DNA of 64,000 bases from Pseudomonas sp. B21_DOA (GCA_030544685.1 CP086683.1:1364001-1428000); one strand, 5' to 3'; shown: positions 30,203 to 41,185, counted from the first letter of the stretch. The notes: a model not told the origin generated them from the letters alone. Program-made: numbers and translations.

Positions 30203-30271
30203 AGCAGCTGCAAGCCGCAAGCTTCAAGCAGAACCCGCTCAGCTTGTCGCTCGCAGCTTGAAACTTGCCGC
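30203..30271. repeat. AGCTTGCAGCTT-family inverted repeat in the phaC1-phaZ gap
   Basis: GAGCAGCTGCAAGCCGCAAGC at the left and GCTTGTCGCTCGCAGCTTGAAAC at the right pair imperfectly. It fills the spacer between phaC1 and phaZ on the minus strand. Confidence 0.55.
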
Positions 30272-31950
30272 TATCTCTCATGTACGTAAGTGCCCGGCGA
30301 AGCCTCGCCCGCCGGGTACGCTTTGTTGCCCAGTTTCGTCGGGGCTTTTTTCAGGTTGCCCGAGCGCTCGGCCAGCCATGCCTGCCAGTACAGCCACCAG
30401 GAATCGGTGTGCTTGGTCGAATTTTCCTGCCAGTCATCGGCGGTCGGCGCCATCTCTTCGCCGGTCATGTAGCGCGACTTCGGATTGCCCGGCGGGTTGA
30501 GGATGCTCTGGATATGGCCGCTGCTCGACAGCACGAATTCGACTTTGCCGCCGAACAGCTGCGCCGACTTGTAGCAGGACTTCCATGGCGTGATGTGGTC
30601 GTTGGTGCCGGCCAGCGAGAAGATGTCGGCGGTGACCTGCTTGAGGTCGATCGGCGTGCCGCACACTTCCAGTGCATTGGGACGGATCAGTGGATTGTTT
30701 TTGAACATCTCGATCAGGTCACCGTGGAACGCAGCGGGCAGGCGGGTGGTGTCGTTGTTCCAGAACAGGATGTCGAACACCGGTGGCTCGTTGCCGAGCA
30801 GGTAGTTGTTGACCCAGTAATTCCAGATCAGATCGTTGGGGCGCATCCAGGCGAAGACCTTGGCCATGTCTTTGCCTTCCAGCACTCCGGCCTGATAGGA
30901 GTGGCGCTTGGCGGTCTCGAGGGTCTGCTCATCGACGAACAGGGCGACGTCGCTGTCCAGGGTGGTGTCGAGCACGCTGACCAGCAGGGTGAGGGCATTG
31001 ACCTTGTTCTCGCCGAGCGCGGCGTAGTGGCCGAGCAGGGCGGTGCAGGTGATGCCACCGGAGCAGGCGCCGAGCATGTTCACATCTTTGCTGCCGGTGA
31101 TCGCGGTGACCACGTCGACCGCTTCCTTCAGCGCTTCGATGTAGGTCGACAGACCCCACTCGCGCTGGGCCTTGGTCGGGTTGCGCCAACTGATGATGAA
31201 GGTCGGCACGTTGTTGCGCAGGCAGAAGCGCGCCAGGCTTTTGTCCGGGCTCAAGTCGAAAACGTAGAACTTGTTGATCTGCGGCGGCACCACCAGCAGC
31301 GGGCGTTCGTGGACTTGCTCGGTGATAGGCCGGTACTGGATCAGCTCCAGTACGTCGTTGCGGAACACCACCGCGCCCTCGGTGACGCCGAGGCTTTTGC
31401 CGACTTCAAACGCACCCATGTTGACCTGGCTCGGCATGCCGCCGTTGTGCACAAGATCCTTGGCCAGATGCGAGAGGCCATCGAGCAGGCTTTTGCCGCC
31501 GGTTTCGAAGAAGCGTTTGACCGCCGCCGGATTGGCCGCCGTATTGGTCGGCGCCATGGCTTCGGTCATCAGGTTGATGACGAAATGGCCGCGAGCGATG
31601 TCTTTGGGGGACAGGCTGCTGTCGTCGATCCAGGCATGCAGTTCCTTGCGCCAGGCCAGGTAGGTTTGCAGATAACGTTTGTACAGCGGGTTCTGGCTCC
31701 ACGCCGGATCGGCAAAACGGCGGTCATCACCGGCCGGTTGCAGCGCGGATTTGCCCAGCAGCACGTTCTTCAGCTCGAGGCCGAAATGGGTCACGTGCCT
31801 GACGCTGTGAATCGGTTGTCTGATGGCCTGTTTCAGCACCATTCGAGCAGAGGCCAGCAGATCCTTTCCGCGCAGCCCGACGACGGGGTTAAGCCCCAGA
31901 GTGTTTTCCGAGGCTTGGTACTTCAGGTCATCGTTATTCTTGTCACTCAT
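30271..31950 (-). CDS. phaC1: Class II poly(3-hydroxyalkanoate) synthase 1
   Basis: A 559-residue medium-chain-length PHA synthase, first gene of phaC1ZC2D. The lipase-like box is GACSGG with nucleophile Cys (about residue 296). It starts MSDKNNDDLKY at 31950. Codons 4-6 contain the octamer AAGAATAA, a perfect Hfq/Crc motif. The leader is long (about 220 nt to the candidate PhaD site) and carries nested inverted repeats. Full length and intact. Confidence 0.96.
   Translation of the reverse strand: MSDKNNDDLKYQASENTLGLNPVVGLRGKDLLASARMVLKQAIRQPIHSVRHVTHFGLELKNVLLGKSALQPAGDDRRFADPAWSQNPLYKRYLQTYLAWRKELHAWIDDSSLSPKDIARGHFVINLMTEAMAPTNTAANPAAVKRFFETGGKSLLDGLSHLAKDLVHNGGMPSQVNMGAFEVGKSLGVTEGAVVFRNDVLELIQYRPITEQVHERPLLVVPPQINKFYVFDLSPDKSLARFCLRNNVPTFIISWRNPTKAQREWGLSTYIEALKEAVDVVTAITGSKDVNMLGACSGGITCTALLGHYAALGENKVNALTLLVSVLDTTLDSDVALFVDEQTLETAKRHSYQAGVLEGKDMAKVFAWMRPNDLIWNYWVNNYLLGNEPPVFDILFWNNDTTRLPAAFHGDLIEMFKNNPLIRPNALEVCGTPIDLKQVTADIFSLAGTNDHITPWKSCYKSAQLFGGKVEFVLSSSGHIQSILNPPGNPKSRYMTGEEMAPTADDWQENSTKHTDSWWLYWQAWLAERSGNLKKAPTKLGNKAYPAGEASPGTYVHER
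31934..31941 (-). promoter_or_regulatory. Hfq/Crc (catabolite repression) motif at the phaC1 start
   Basis: On the coding strand this reads AAGAATAA, 9 nt after the A of the phaC1 ATG, an exact AANAANAA match. Crc is known to repress phaC1 translation in P. putida. The placement over early codons is typical for Hfq/Crc blocking of initiation. Confidence 0.6.
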
Positions 31951-31976
31951 CTACGACGCTCCATTGTCCTGAGACG

Positions 31977-32022
31977 AGTACCCGGTTTCACGCTGTCGCT
32001 TCCACAGCCAATGCCGGGTACT
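31977..32022. repeat. Inverted repeat in the phaC1 leader (inner)
   Basis: AGTACCCGG (31977-31985) and CCGGGTACT (32014-32022), a perfect 9-bp pair with a 28-nt loop, whose nearer arm begins 27 nt before the phaC1 start codon. In RNA it would form a hairpin just upstream of the ribosome-binding site. Confidence 0.7.
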
Positions 32023-32026
32023 ACTG

Positions 32027-32109
32027 CTCGGGTGACCGTTGATTCTGCATAGCTGCTTTACAGTCGCAGAGCACTGCAGGGAACTTGCCAGCTCCATTGG
32101 TTACCCGAG
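32027..32109. repeat. Inverted repeat in the phaC1 leader (outer)
   Basis: CTCGGGTGACC (32027-32037) and GGTTACCCGAG (32099-32109), 10 of 11 positions complementary, separated by 61 nt. It lies directly upstream of the inner pair. Confidence 0.6.
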
Positions 32110-32171
32110 TTTAATTTTTTCGCAAGCGGCCGATCCCGGGCCGTATGCGCGGAGCATTCAAACAGATGAAG

Positions 32172-32189
32172 TTAGAAAATGCCCTCTAA
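32172..32189. promoter_or_regulatory. Candidate PhaD operator upstream of phaC1
   Basis: On the coding (minus) strand: TTAG-N7-TTTCTAA (TTAGAGGGCATTTTCTAA), 18 bp, the same spacing as the phaI site at 25237-25254. It lies about 220 bp from the phaC1 start, between phaC1 and the gene for a DUF971 protein. Confidence 0.5.
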
Positions 32190-32206
32190 AGAGCAAGAGC
32201 CACGGC

Positions 32207-32584
32207 CTAGAGCATCAGCTTGACGAACGACTCGTTAGGATCGCGGGATTTTCCGGCAGCGCGCAGCTCGGCAAGATAATCGTCCCAGAGTTCGTTCTGG
32301 CGCTTGCCGAGTTCGTAGAGGTATTCCCAGGTGAACAGGCCGCTGTCATGGCCGTCATCGAAGGTCAGTTTCAGTGCATAGTTGCCAGCCGGTTCCAGCT
32401 TGCTCAGACCCACGTTGAGCTTGCCGAATTGCAGAATCGGTTTGCCGTGGCCCTGGACCTCGGCGGAGGGAGAGTGCACGCGCAGAAACTCGGCGGGCAG
32501 AGTGTATTCCTCGCCGGACGCGTAGGTGAGCGTCAGGGTTTTCGAGGCTTTGTGCAGTTTGATGTCGGTGGGAATCGAGGTCAT
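32207..32584 (-). CDS. DUF971 family protein
   Basis: 125 residues starting MTSIPTDIKLHKASKTLTL at 32584. The region matches the DUF971 (gamma-butyrobetaine hydroxylase N-terminal-like) fold: YTLPAEFLRVHSPSAEVQGHG and YALKLTFDDGHDSGLFTWEYLYELG. The C-terminal YLAEL tail is charged. Function is not known. The gene is conserved next to hslU in pseudomonads; here a REPIN separates it from hslU. The frame extending upstream to 32710 crosses the REPIN and is rejected. Confidence 0.88.
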   Translation of the reverse strand: MTSIPTDIKLHKASKTLTLTYASGEEYTLPAEFLRVHSPSAEVQGHGKPILQFGKLNVGLSKLEPAGNYALKLTFDDGHDSGLFTWEYLYELGKRQNELWDDYLAELRAAGKSRDPNESFVKLML

Positions 32585-32621
32585 GGCCTGGCGTCCGTTG
32601 TGTGGGTGACCCTGTTTCAAA

Positions 32622-32711
32622 TGTGGGAGCGGGCTTGCTCGCGAAAGCGGTGTGTCAGACAACAATGATGTCGACTGACACGGCCTCTTCGCGAGCAAGC
32701 CCGCTCCCACA
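32622..32711. repeat. REPIN between hslU and the DUF971 gene
   Basis: TGTGGGAGCGGGCTTGCTCG and inverted copy ending CGCTCCCACA, about 90 nt. Confidence 0.9.
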
Positions 32712-32737
32712 GGGTCCGCTATCGCTGTAAGTATGGC

Positions 32738-34075
32738 TTACAGGATATAACGGGACAGATCTTCGTTCTGCGCCAATTCGCCAAGGTGGCTGTTGACGTA
32801 GTCGGCGTCGATCAGAATCGCCTTGTCATCGTGGGCGCTGGCCAGGTCGCCGGCGCTGAACGACACCTCTTCGAGCAGACGCTCAAGCAGGGTGTGCAGG
32901 CGACGGGCACCGATGTTCTCGGTCTTCTCGTTGACCTGCCAGGCGATCTCCGCCAGACGCTTGATGCCCTCGGGCTGGAACTGGATGTTCAGGCCTTCGG
33001 TTTTCAGCAGCGCGCAGTATTGCTCGGTGAGCGAGGCGTGCGGTTCGCTGAGGATGCGTTCGAAGTCTTCCGGGCTCAGCGCCTTGAGCTCGACGCGGAT
33101 CGGCAGACGGCCTTGCAGTTCCGGCACCAGATCGCTCGGCTTGCTCAGGTGAAACGCACCGGAAGCGATGAACAGGATGTGGTCGGTCTTGACCATGCCC
33201 AGCTTGGTGTTGACGGTGCAGCCCTCGATCAGCGGCAGCAGGTCGCGCTGTACGCCTTCGCGGGAGACATCGGCGCCGCCGACATTGCCGCGCTTGGCGA
33301 CCTTGTCGATCTCGTCGATGAAAACGATGCCGTGCTGCTCGACCGCTTCCAGCGCCTTGGCCTTCAGCTCTTCCTCGTTGACCAGACGCCCGGCTTCTTC
33401 ATCGCGCACCAGTTTCAGTGCTTCCTTGACCTTGAGCTTGCGCGACTTCTTCTTGCCCTTGCCCATGTTGGCAAACAGCGATTGCAGCTGGTTGGTCATC
33501 TCTTCCATGCCCGGCGGCGTGGCGATTTCGATGCCGGAAACTTCGGCGACTTCGATCTCGATTTCCTTGTCGTCCAGCTGACCTTCGCGCAGGCGCTTGC
33601 GGAACAGCTGGCGGGTATTGGAATCGGAGCTCGGCGCTTCTTCGTTGCTGAAGCCCATGCGGGCCGGCGGCAGCAACGCGTCGAGGATGCGGTCCTCGGC
33701 GGCGTCTTCGGCGCGGTGGCGTACGCGGGTCATTTCCTGCTCGCGGAGCATCTTGATCGCAGCATCGGCCAGATCACGGATGATCGACTCGACGTCACGA
33801 CCGACATAACCGACTTCGGTGAATTTGGTCGCTTCGACCTTGATGAACGGCGCATTGGCCAGTTTCGCCAGGCGACGGGCGATCTCGGTTTTACCGACAC
33901 CGGTCGGGCCGATCATCAGGATGTTCTTCGGGGTCACCTCAACGCGCAGCTCTTCAGGCAGCTGCATGCGGCGCCAGCGGTTGCGCAGGGCAATCGCGAC
34001 GGCGCGCTTGGCATCGTCCTGGCCGATGATATGGCGGTTGAGTTCGTGGACAATTTCGCGGGGAGTCATGGACAT
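32738..34075 (-). CDS. hslU: ATP-dependent protease HslUV, ATPase subunit
   Basis: A 445-residue AAA+ unfoldase that feeds substrates to HslV. Walker [10 protein letters not shown] (about residue 57), Walker [12 protein letters not shown] and a sensor region ([11 protein letters not shown]) are present. The I-domain lies at about 110-240. The C-terminal EDLSRYIL docks into HslV pockets. The start is at 34075 (MSMTPREIV) or two codons later. It is 55 nt downstream of hslV in the same operon. Confidence 0.96.
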   Translation of the reverse strand: MSMTPREIVHELNRHIIGQDDAKRAVAIALRNRWRRMQLPEELRVEVTPKNILMIGPTGVGKTEIARRLAKLANAPFIKVEATKFTEVGYVGRDVESIIRDLADAAIKMLREQEMTRVRHRAEDAAEDRILDALLPPARMGFSNEEAPSSDSNTRQLFRKRLREGQLDDKEIEIEVAEVSGIEIATPPGMEEMTNQLQSLFANMGKGKKKSRKLKVKEALKLVRDEEAGRLVNEEELKAKALEAVEQHGIVFIDEIDKVAKRGNVGGADVSREGVQRDLLPLIEGCTVNTKLGMVKTDHILFIASGAFHLSKPSDLVPELQGRLPIRVELKALSPEDFERILSEPHASLTEQYCALLKTEGLNIQFQPEGIKRLAEIAWQVNEKTENIGARRLHTLLERLLEEVSFSAGDLASAHDDKAILIDADYVNSHLGELAQNEDLSRYIL

Positions 34076-34130
34076 AATAATTGACGGTCCTCAAGCAGAA
34101 ACAAGCCGTGGCACACGGGCCGAAACAGGC

Positions 34131-34660
34131 TTATTCAGCGAGATCCTGCTCCTCAATGGTCTGGGTGTGGTTGGTGAATACGCAGATGTCGCCGGCGATG
34201 CCGAGGGCGGTTTCGACGATCTCGCGCGCCGACAGGTCAGTCTTTTTCAGCAGGGCGCTGGCGGCGGCTTGCGCGTAGGCGCCTCCGGAACCCATGGCAA
34301 TCAGGCCATCTTCGGGTTCAACCACGTCACCGTTGCCGGTGATGATCAGCGAGGCATCCTTGTTGGCAACCGCGAGCATCGCTTCGAGACGGCTCAGGGA
34401 GCGGTCGGTGCGCCATTCTTTGGCGAGTTCGACGGCGGCGCGGATCAGGTGACCCTGATGTTTTTCGAGCTGGCCTTCGAAACGTTCGAACAGGGTAAAG
34501 GCGTCGGCGGTGGCACCGGCAAAACCGGCGATGACCTGGCCGTGGTACAGGCGACGAACCTTTTGGCGTTGCCTTTCATCACGGTGTTGCCGAGAGAAAC
34601 CTGGCCGTCGCCGCCCATGACGACTTTGCCGTGGCGGCGGACTGAAACGATGGTGGTCAA
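34131..34660 (-). CDS. hslV: ATP-dependent protease HslUV, peptidase subunit (frameshift at 34561-34564 in this sequence)
   Basis: A 176-residue threonine peptidase, proteasome beta-like. The start is TTG at 34660, giving [22 protein letters not shown]; removal of Met exposes the catalytic Thr. One base is missing in the T-run 34561-34564 (AAAAA read as AAAA on the coding strand). Restoring it gives [25 protein letters not shown] and joins the C-terminal half ([24 protein letters not shown]). The use of TTG rests on exact agreement with the family N-terminus. Confidence 0.92.
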
Positions 34661-34773
34661 GGGAAGAGTCTCCACGCAGCGGGGCGAAAATGCCTTATGC
34701 CCATTCATATGGGGGTGCTGGAGGGGATTTCAACCGGCAGGGACGATGGGAGACGAATGGTGTGTGTGATGAC

Positions 34774-34905
34774 TGTGGCGAGGGGATTTATCCCCGTTCG
34801 GCTGCGAAGCAGTCGCGAAACCATCATTTGCGGTATGCCTGCTGCACCGCAATGGCTGGTTTCAGGGCTGCTCCGCAGCCAAACGGGGATAAATCCCTCG
34901 CCACA
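34774..34905. repeat. Long inverted repeat, GAGGGGATTTATCCCCGTT family
   Basis: TGTGGCGAGGGGATTTATCC ... with inverted copy ending ATAAATCCCTCGCCACA, second member of the family at 1874-2003. It lies in the 289-nt gap between hslV and the SPOR gene. No gene is supported in that gap. Confidence 0.88.
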
Positions 34906-34949
34906 AAGTTTGAAGCTCACCTGCAAGTTGCAGCTGACCTCTGAGAGCC

Positions 34950-35660
34950 TTAGCGGCTCTGGCGTTGTTGTAACAACAGGTTGCTGAAGCCGGCGCCGGC
35001 CAGTTGTTTCTGCGCCGTGGTCAGTTGTTCACGGTTGCTGAACGGGCCAACCAGAACGCGGTACCAGGTTTCATCCTTGACCGTACCGGACTCCACCGCG
35101 ACGGCTTGGCCGAGCAGAATGATCTGCGCACGCACCTTGTCAGCATCGGTTTCCTTGCGGAACGAACCGGCCTGGAGGAAGAACTTGGTCACTGGCGCGG
35201 CCTTGCTCACTGGCGGCGCTGGCGGCGGCGTAATCCCGGCCAGGGCTGCCTGCGCACGTGCGGTGTCGATCTTCGCCGCTTCGGCCGGGGTCACCGGCGT
35301 GGTCGGGATGGCCGGCACTTGCGGCGTCGGCAGGGTCTTCTCAGGTACTGCGTCCGGCGGCACGATCACTTCCGATTCCGGCAGCAAAGTGTAGAAATCG
35401 TACTTCGGCTTCACCGGTTGCGTCGGGCTCGGCGGGGTCTTGTTGGCCTCGGCGATCTTCGACGCTTTCTGCTGCTGTTCGACTTTCTCGCGCTTGACCG
35501 TGTCGCTGCCCTTGCCCGGTTCCAGTTTCATCAGAAACACGATGAACGCGCCGACGGTCAGGCCGATGGCCATCCACAGCCAGCCCGGAATCGGTTGTTT
35601 CGCTGGGGCCTGATAGCGACTGGCGCCGCGTTTGGGTGCAGGTTTTTTCTTGGCAGCCAA
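34950..35660 (-). CDS. SPOR-domain protein, FtsN-like
   Basis: 236 residues: a Lys-rich cytoplasmic N-terminus, one membrane span (about 26-46, IPGWLWMAIGLTVGAFIVFL), a Pro-rich periplasmic linker and a C-terminal SPOR domain (about 157-232, FFLQAGSFRKETDADKVRAQI) that binds denuded peptidoglycan at the septum. Topology and size resemble FtsN. The start appears to be TTG at 35660, one nucleotide after the argS stop. A tight link with argS suggests one operon with hslVU downstream. Confidence 0.88.
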   Translation of the reverse strand: MAAKKKPAPKRGASRYQAPAKQPIPGWLWMAIGLTVGAFIVFLMKLEPGKGSDTVKREKVEQQQKASKIAEANKTPPSPTQPVKPKYDFYTLLPESEVIVPPDAVPEKTLPTPQVPAIPTTPVTPAEAAKIDTARAQAALAGITPPPAPPVSKAAPVTKFFLQAGSFRKETDADKVRAQIILLGQAVAVESGTVKDETWYRVLVGPFSNREQLTTAQKQLAGAGFSNLLLQQRQSR

Positions 35661-35661
35661 C

Positions 35662-37397
<1,736 letters not shown>

Positions 37398-37525
37398 GGT
37401 CTTCTCTTTCGACCGCAAGCGCGGCGGGCGCATCGATGCGCGGGTGGAAAAACTGGGCATTATCCGTTGCGAAGACGGGCTTGCCAACCTTAGCAGGCAG
37501 GATGTGGATATGTGGTGACAAAAGT

Positions 37526-37626
37526 CCGCTTTCGCGAGCAGGCTCGCTCCCACAAGGTTTTGCGCAGGACACACAAGGTATGTACGGCGCTGATCCACTG
37601 TGGGAGCGAGCCTGCTCGCGAAAGCG
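37526..37626. repeat. REP pair in outward arrangement between priA and argS
   Basis: CCGCTTTCGCGAGCAGGCTC ... CCCACA comes first and TGTGGGAGCGAGCCTGCTCG ... second, the reverse order of most REPINs in the window. The spacer is about 44 nt. Confidence 0.88.
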
Positions 37627-37635
37627 ATCTTCAGC

Positions 37636-39855
37636 TCAATACAGATCCACCGGATCAACATCCAGCGACCAGCGCACCGCCCGCCCGCTCGGCATCTGCT
37701 CCAGCACCAGCATCCAGCTGGCCAGCAAGCGATGCAACGGTGCCCGCGCGGTCGCCTGCAACAACAGCTGCGCGCGATAACGTCCGGCGCGGCGCTCCAT
37801 CGGTGCCGGCACCGGCCCGAGCAGCTCGATGCCACTCAGATTCAACTCGGCCAGCAGGCGTTCGGCCGCGCTGCACGCTTCATCGAGAAAACCTTCCGCC
37901 TGCCCCGGCTTGTGCGCTTCGGCGCGCAGCAGCGCCAGATGGGCAAACGGCGGCAACCCGGCCGCGCGGCGTTCGCTCAGGGCTTGTTCGGCGAAGGCGA
38001 AATAACCTTGCTCGGTCAGTTGCACCAACAAAGGATGGTCGGCGAGGTGCGTCTGGATGATCACCCTGCCCGGTTCCTCAGCCCGGCCGGCGCGCCCGGC
38101 GACCTGGACAATCAACTGCGCCATGCGCTCGCTGGCGCGGAAGTCGCCGGAGAACAGGCCGCCGTCGGCATCCAGGATCGACACCAGCGTCACCCGTGGG
38201 AAATGGTGCCCCTTGGCCAACATCTGCGTGCCGACCAGAATGCACGGCTGGCCTTTCTGGATCGTCGCGAACAGCTGATTCATCGCGTCCTTGCGCGAGG
38301 TGCTGTCGCGATCGACGCGCAGCACCGGGTAATCCGGAAACAGAATCGCCAAGCGTTCTTCGGCGCGTTCAGTACCGGCACCGACCGGGCGCAGATCGAC
38401 CTTGCTGCACTTCGGACACTGGCGCGGCGTGCGCTCGACGTTGCCGCAATGGTGGCAGCGCAATTCACCGTAGCGCTGGTGCACGGTCATGCGCGCATCG
38501 CAGCGCGAGCACTCGGACATCCAGCCGCAATCGTGGCAAAGCAGGGTCGGGGCAAAGCCGCGCCGGTTGAGGAACACCAGCACCTGCTGGCCGTTGGCGA
38601 GGGTCTGGCCGATGGCTTGCTGCATCGGCCCGGAAATACCGCTGTCGAGCGGGCGGCTTTTCACGTCCAGACGCAGAAAGCGCGGTTGCTTGGCGCCGCC
38701 GGCGCGCTCGTTCAGGCGCAGCAGGCCGTAGCGACCGGTGTAAGCGTTGTGCAGACTTTCCAGCGACGGCGTGGCGGAGCCGAGCACGATCGGAATGTTT
38801 TCCTGCCTCGCACGCACCAGCGCCAGATCGCGGGCGTGGTAGCGCAAGCCTTCCTTCTGTTTATAGGAGCCGTCGTGTTCTTCGTCGATGATGATCAGCC
38901 CGGGATTTTTCATCGGCGTGAACAGCGCCGAACGGGTGCCGATAATGATGTCAGCCTCGCCATCACGCGCGGCGAGCCAGGCCTCGAGACGTTCGCGATC
39001 ATTGACCGCCGAGTGCAGCAGGGCGATGCGCGCGTTGAAACGCTGTTCGAAGCGCGCCAGGGTTTGCGGGCCGAGGTTGATCTCCGGGATCAGCACCAAG
39101 GCCTGCTTGCCGGCTTCGAGGGTCTCGCGGATCAGTTGCAGATAGACTTCGGTCTTGCCGCTGCCGGTGACGCCGGCCAACAGGAAGGCGTGATAACTGT
39201 CGAAGCCGGCGCGAATCGCTTCATACGCGGCGCGCTGTTCACTGTTGAGCGGCAGCTCCGGTTGCGCCAGCCAGTGTTCATGGCGAACGCCGGGGGCGTG
39301 GCGACGGATTTCGACCTGCACCAGCCCCTTGGCCAGCAGCAGATCGAGGCTGTCCTTGCTCAGCATCAGTTTGCTCAGCAACTGATGCGCCACGCCGTGG
39401 GGATGCTGGGCCAGCGTGGTCAGCGCCTCGCGCTGGCGCGGCGCACGGGCGACCCGAGGGTCGTCAACGCTGGCGCCGGGGGCAATTGACCAGAAGCGTT
39501 CCTGCCGTGCCTCGGCCAGCTCGCCCTGACGCAGCAGCACCGGCAAGGCCCAGTTCAAGGTGTCGCCAAGGCTGTGCTGGTAATACTGCGCGGTCCACAG
39601 ACACAGCTTGAACAGCGCTGGCGGCAGTGGCGAAGTCGTATCGAGCAGAGCCAGTGCCGGTTTGAGTTTTTCTGCCGGCACTTCGCTGGCATCGGTGACC
39701 TCGACCAGAATCCCGATCATCTCGCGCCGCCCGAACGGCACCCGCAGGCGCATGCCCGGCTGCAATTGCTCGCGCCGCACCCCGGCCGGCGCCCGGTAAT
39801 CGAACAGGCGGCGCAAAGGCGAAGGCAGGGCAAGGCGCAGAATGGCGTCGGGCAC
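37636..39855 (-). CDS. priA: Primosomal protein N', replication restart helicase
   Basis: A 739-residue 3'-5' DNA helicase that reloads the replisome at stalled forks. GTG start at 39855 ([20 protein letters not shown]). N-terminal DNA-binding part, Walker [10 protein letters not shown] (about residue 230), [10 protein letters not shown] box, then a zinc module with paired Cys motifs ([30 protein letters not shown]) inserted before the second helicase lobe. Complete and typical. Confidence 0.96.
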   Translation of the reverse strand: MPDAILRLALPSPLRRLFDYRAPAGVRREQLQPGMRLRVPFGRREMIGILVEVTDASEVPAEKLKPALALLDTTSPLPPALFKLCLWTAQYYQHSLGDTLNWALPVLLRQGELAEARQERFWSIAPGASVDDPRVARAPRQREALTTLAQHPHGVAHQLLSKLMLSKDSLDLLLAKGLVQVEIRRHAPGVRHEHWLAQPELPLNSEQRAAYEAIRAGFDSYHAFLLAGVTGSGKTEVYLQLIRETLEAGKQALVLIPEINLGPQTLARFEQRFNARIALLHSAVNDRERLEAWLAARDGEADIIIGTRSALFTPMKNPGLIIIDEEHDGSYKQKEGLRYHARDLALVRARQENIPIVLGSATPSLESLHNAYTGRYGLLRLNERAGGAKQPRFLRLDVKSRPLDSGISGPMQQAIGQTLANGQQVLVFLNRRGFAPTLLCHDCGWMSECSRCDARMTVHQRYGELRCHHCGNVERTPRQCPKCSKVDLRPVGAGTERAEERLAILFPDYPVLRVDRDSTSRKDAMNQLFATIQKGQPCILVGTQMLAKGHHFPRVTLVSILDADGGLFSGDFRASERMAQLIVQVAGRAGRAEEPGRVIIQTHLADHPLLVQLTEQGYFAFAEQALSERRAAGLPPFAHLALLRAEAHKPGQAEGFLDEACSAAERLLAELNLSGIELLGPVPAPMERRAGRYRAQLLLQATARAPLHRLLASWMLVLEQMPSGRAVRWSLDVDPVDLY

Positions 39856-39902
39856 GCGGGGGATCTCTATAAACGCAAAAGAAGGGTTGAACGCAGATCA
39901 AT

Positions 39903-39991
39903 TGTGGGAGCGAGCTTGCTCGCGAAGGCGGTGTATCAGGCGCTTGAACATTGACTGACACGACGCATTCGCGAGCAAGCTCGCTCCCACA
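39903..39991. repeat. REPIN between priA and rpmE
   Basis: TGTGGGAGCGAGCTTGCTCG with inverted copy ending CGCTCCCACA, about 89 nt. Confidence 0.9.
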
Positions 39992-40044
39992 GGGTAATGC
40001 GTTCAAGGCCGGGAGCCTAGCAGACGGTCGGTCTCGGTGACAGC

Positions 40045-40072
40045 TTGCGCGATTGAAAAGGTCTGGTAGAAT
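40045..40072 (+). promoter_or_regulatory. Candidate sigma-70 promoter for rpmE
   Basis: TTGCGC (40045-40050), 16-nt spacer, TAGAAT (40067-40072), about 70 nt upstream of the rpmE start. The -10 is good; the -35 matches only partly. Confidence 0.45.
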
Positions 40073-40142
40073 CCGCGGCCTAATTACGTGCGGTATTCAA
40101 CAATAGTGTTGGGTGGCGGCACGCTAGCCTGAGGAAGACACC

Positions 40143-40363
40143 ATGAAAGCCGAAATCCATCCGAACTACCCGGAAATCGCTGTTACCTGCAGCTGCGGTA
40201 ACAAGTTCGAAACTCGTTCGACCTACGGCAAAGCCCTGGCGATCGACGTTTGCAACGAATGCCACCCGTTCTACACCGGTAAGCAGAAGACTCTGGACAC
40301 CGGCGGCCGTGTGCAGAAGTTCGCAGACCGTTTCGCTACTTTCGGCGTCGGCAAAAAGCCTGA
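40143..40363 (+). CDS. rpmE: 50S ribosomal protein L31 (frameshift at 40353-40357 in this sequence)
   Basis: Zinc-binding (C+) type L31, with TCSCGN and [13 protein letters not shown] supplying four Cys. As written the frame runs on through the next gene. Adding one A to the run 40353-40357 gives ...FGVGKKA and TGA at 40361-40363, a 73-residue protein of normal length. A terminator hairpin follows at 40408. The apparent L31-nuclease fusion is thus an artefact of three lost bases. Confidence 0.9.
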
Positions 40364-40404
40364 GGCTGATCATTTTGGAAGGTCGCTTCGACTTCTCCAG
40401 ACTG

Positions 40405-41185
40405 ATGAAAAAGGCGTCCCTTGCGGGCGCCTTTTTGTGTCTGCGATTTGGCTGTCCGCCGCCCAGGCCTTTTGTCCGGCACCCGCAGGGCTGACCAGCG
40501 TTTCCGTGCAGCGGGTGGTCGATGGCGACACCCTGCGCCTGAGTGATGGTCGCAGCGTGCGCATGATCGGCCTCAATACGCCAGAGCTGGGCAAGCAGGG
40601 CCGCAGCGACGAACCGTTCGCCGTGGCGGCGCGCAAACACCTGCAGGCGCTGGTCGATGACAGTGGCGGCCGCGTCGGTCTGCGGCCTGGCAAGCAGGCG
40701 AAAGACCATTACGGCCGTACGCTCGCGCATGTTTATAGCGTCAGCGGTGCCAATCTCGAAGCGCAGATGCTTGCCGCTGGCCTGGGTTTTCAGGTTGCCG
40801 TGGCGCCGAACGTCGATCTGGTCGTCTGCCAGCAGGCCGCCGAACGCCGCGCGCGACAGGCCGGACTTGGTCTCTGGCGGCAATCCCCGGTAATCAAGGC
40901 TCAGCAGATTCAGCGTTCGGGTTTCGCCGTGGTCAGCGGTCGGGTGAGCAAGGTGCAGCGCAATCGCGGCGGAATCTGGATCGAGTTGCAGGACACGCTT
41001 GTATTGCGGGTTGCACCCAATCTGCTCGGACAATTTGACAGTGCTGGTTTGCAAGCATTGAAAGGCAGGCAGATCGAGGCGCGTGGCTGGGTGGTTGACC
41101 GATCCCGGCGCGGTGGTCTGCAAAAGGTCAGGCGCGCTGGTTGCTGCCGTTGACCGATCCTTCGATGCTGCAAGTATCGCGCTGA
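40405..41185 (+). CDS. Secreted staphylococcal-nuclease-like protein (two frameshifts in this sequence)
   Basis: A thermonuclease-family protein. I place the start at ATG 40405 ([23 protein letters not shown], signal peptide), though an in-frame TTG at 40375 cannot be excluded. SNase core: [26 protein letters not shown], then [12 protein letters not shown] and a C-terminal extension. Two bases are missing: one T in the run near 40428-40432, which puts the N-terminus in frame with the core, and one A at 41122-41125, which restores [22 protein letters not shown] and the stop at 41185. Total 260 residues. Probably periplasmic or secreted. Confidence 0.82.
40408..40433 (+). terminator. Terminator-like hairpin after rpmE, overlapping the nuclease signal sequence
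   Basis: AAAAAGGCG ... CGCCTTTTT forms a stem with a T-run 45 bases past the restored rpmE stop. It lies over codons 2-10 of the nuclease gene. Confidence 0.65.

Noticed and set aside
30265..32052. Long plus-strand frame of 595 residues opposite phaC1
   Set aside because: Same reason: antisense shadow of a well-conserved synthase gene.
40143..41153. A single open frame joining L31 and a nuclease core (336 residues)
   Set aside because: Two lost homopolymer bases merge the frames and a third garbles the end. Restoring them gives a normal 73-residue L31 and a separate nuclease with a signal peptide.
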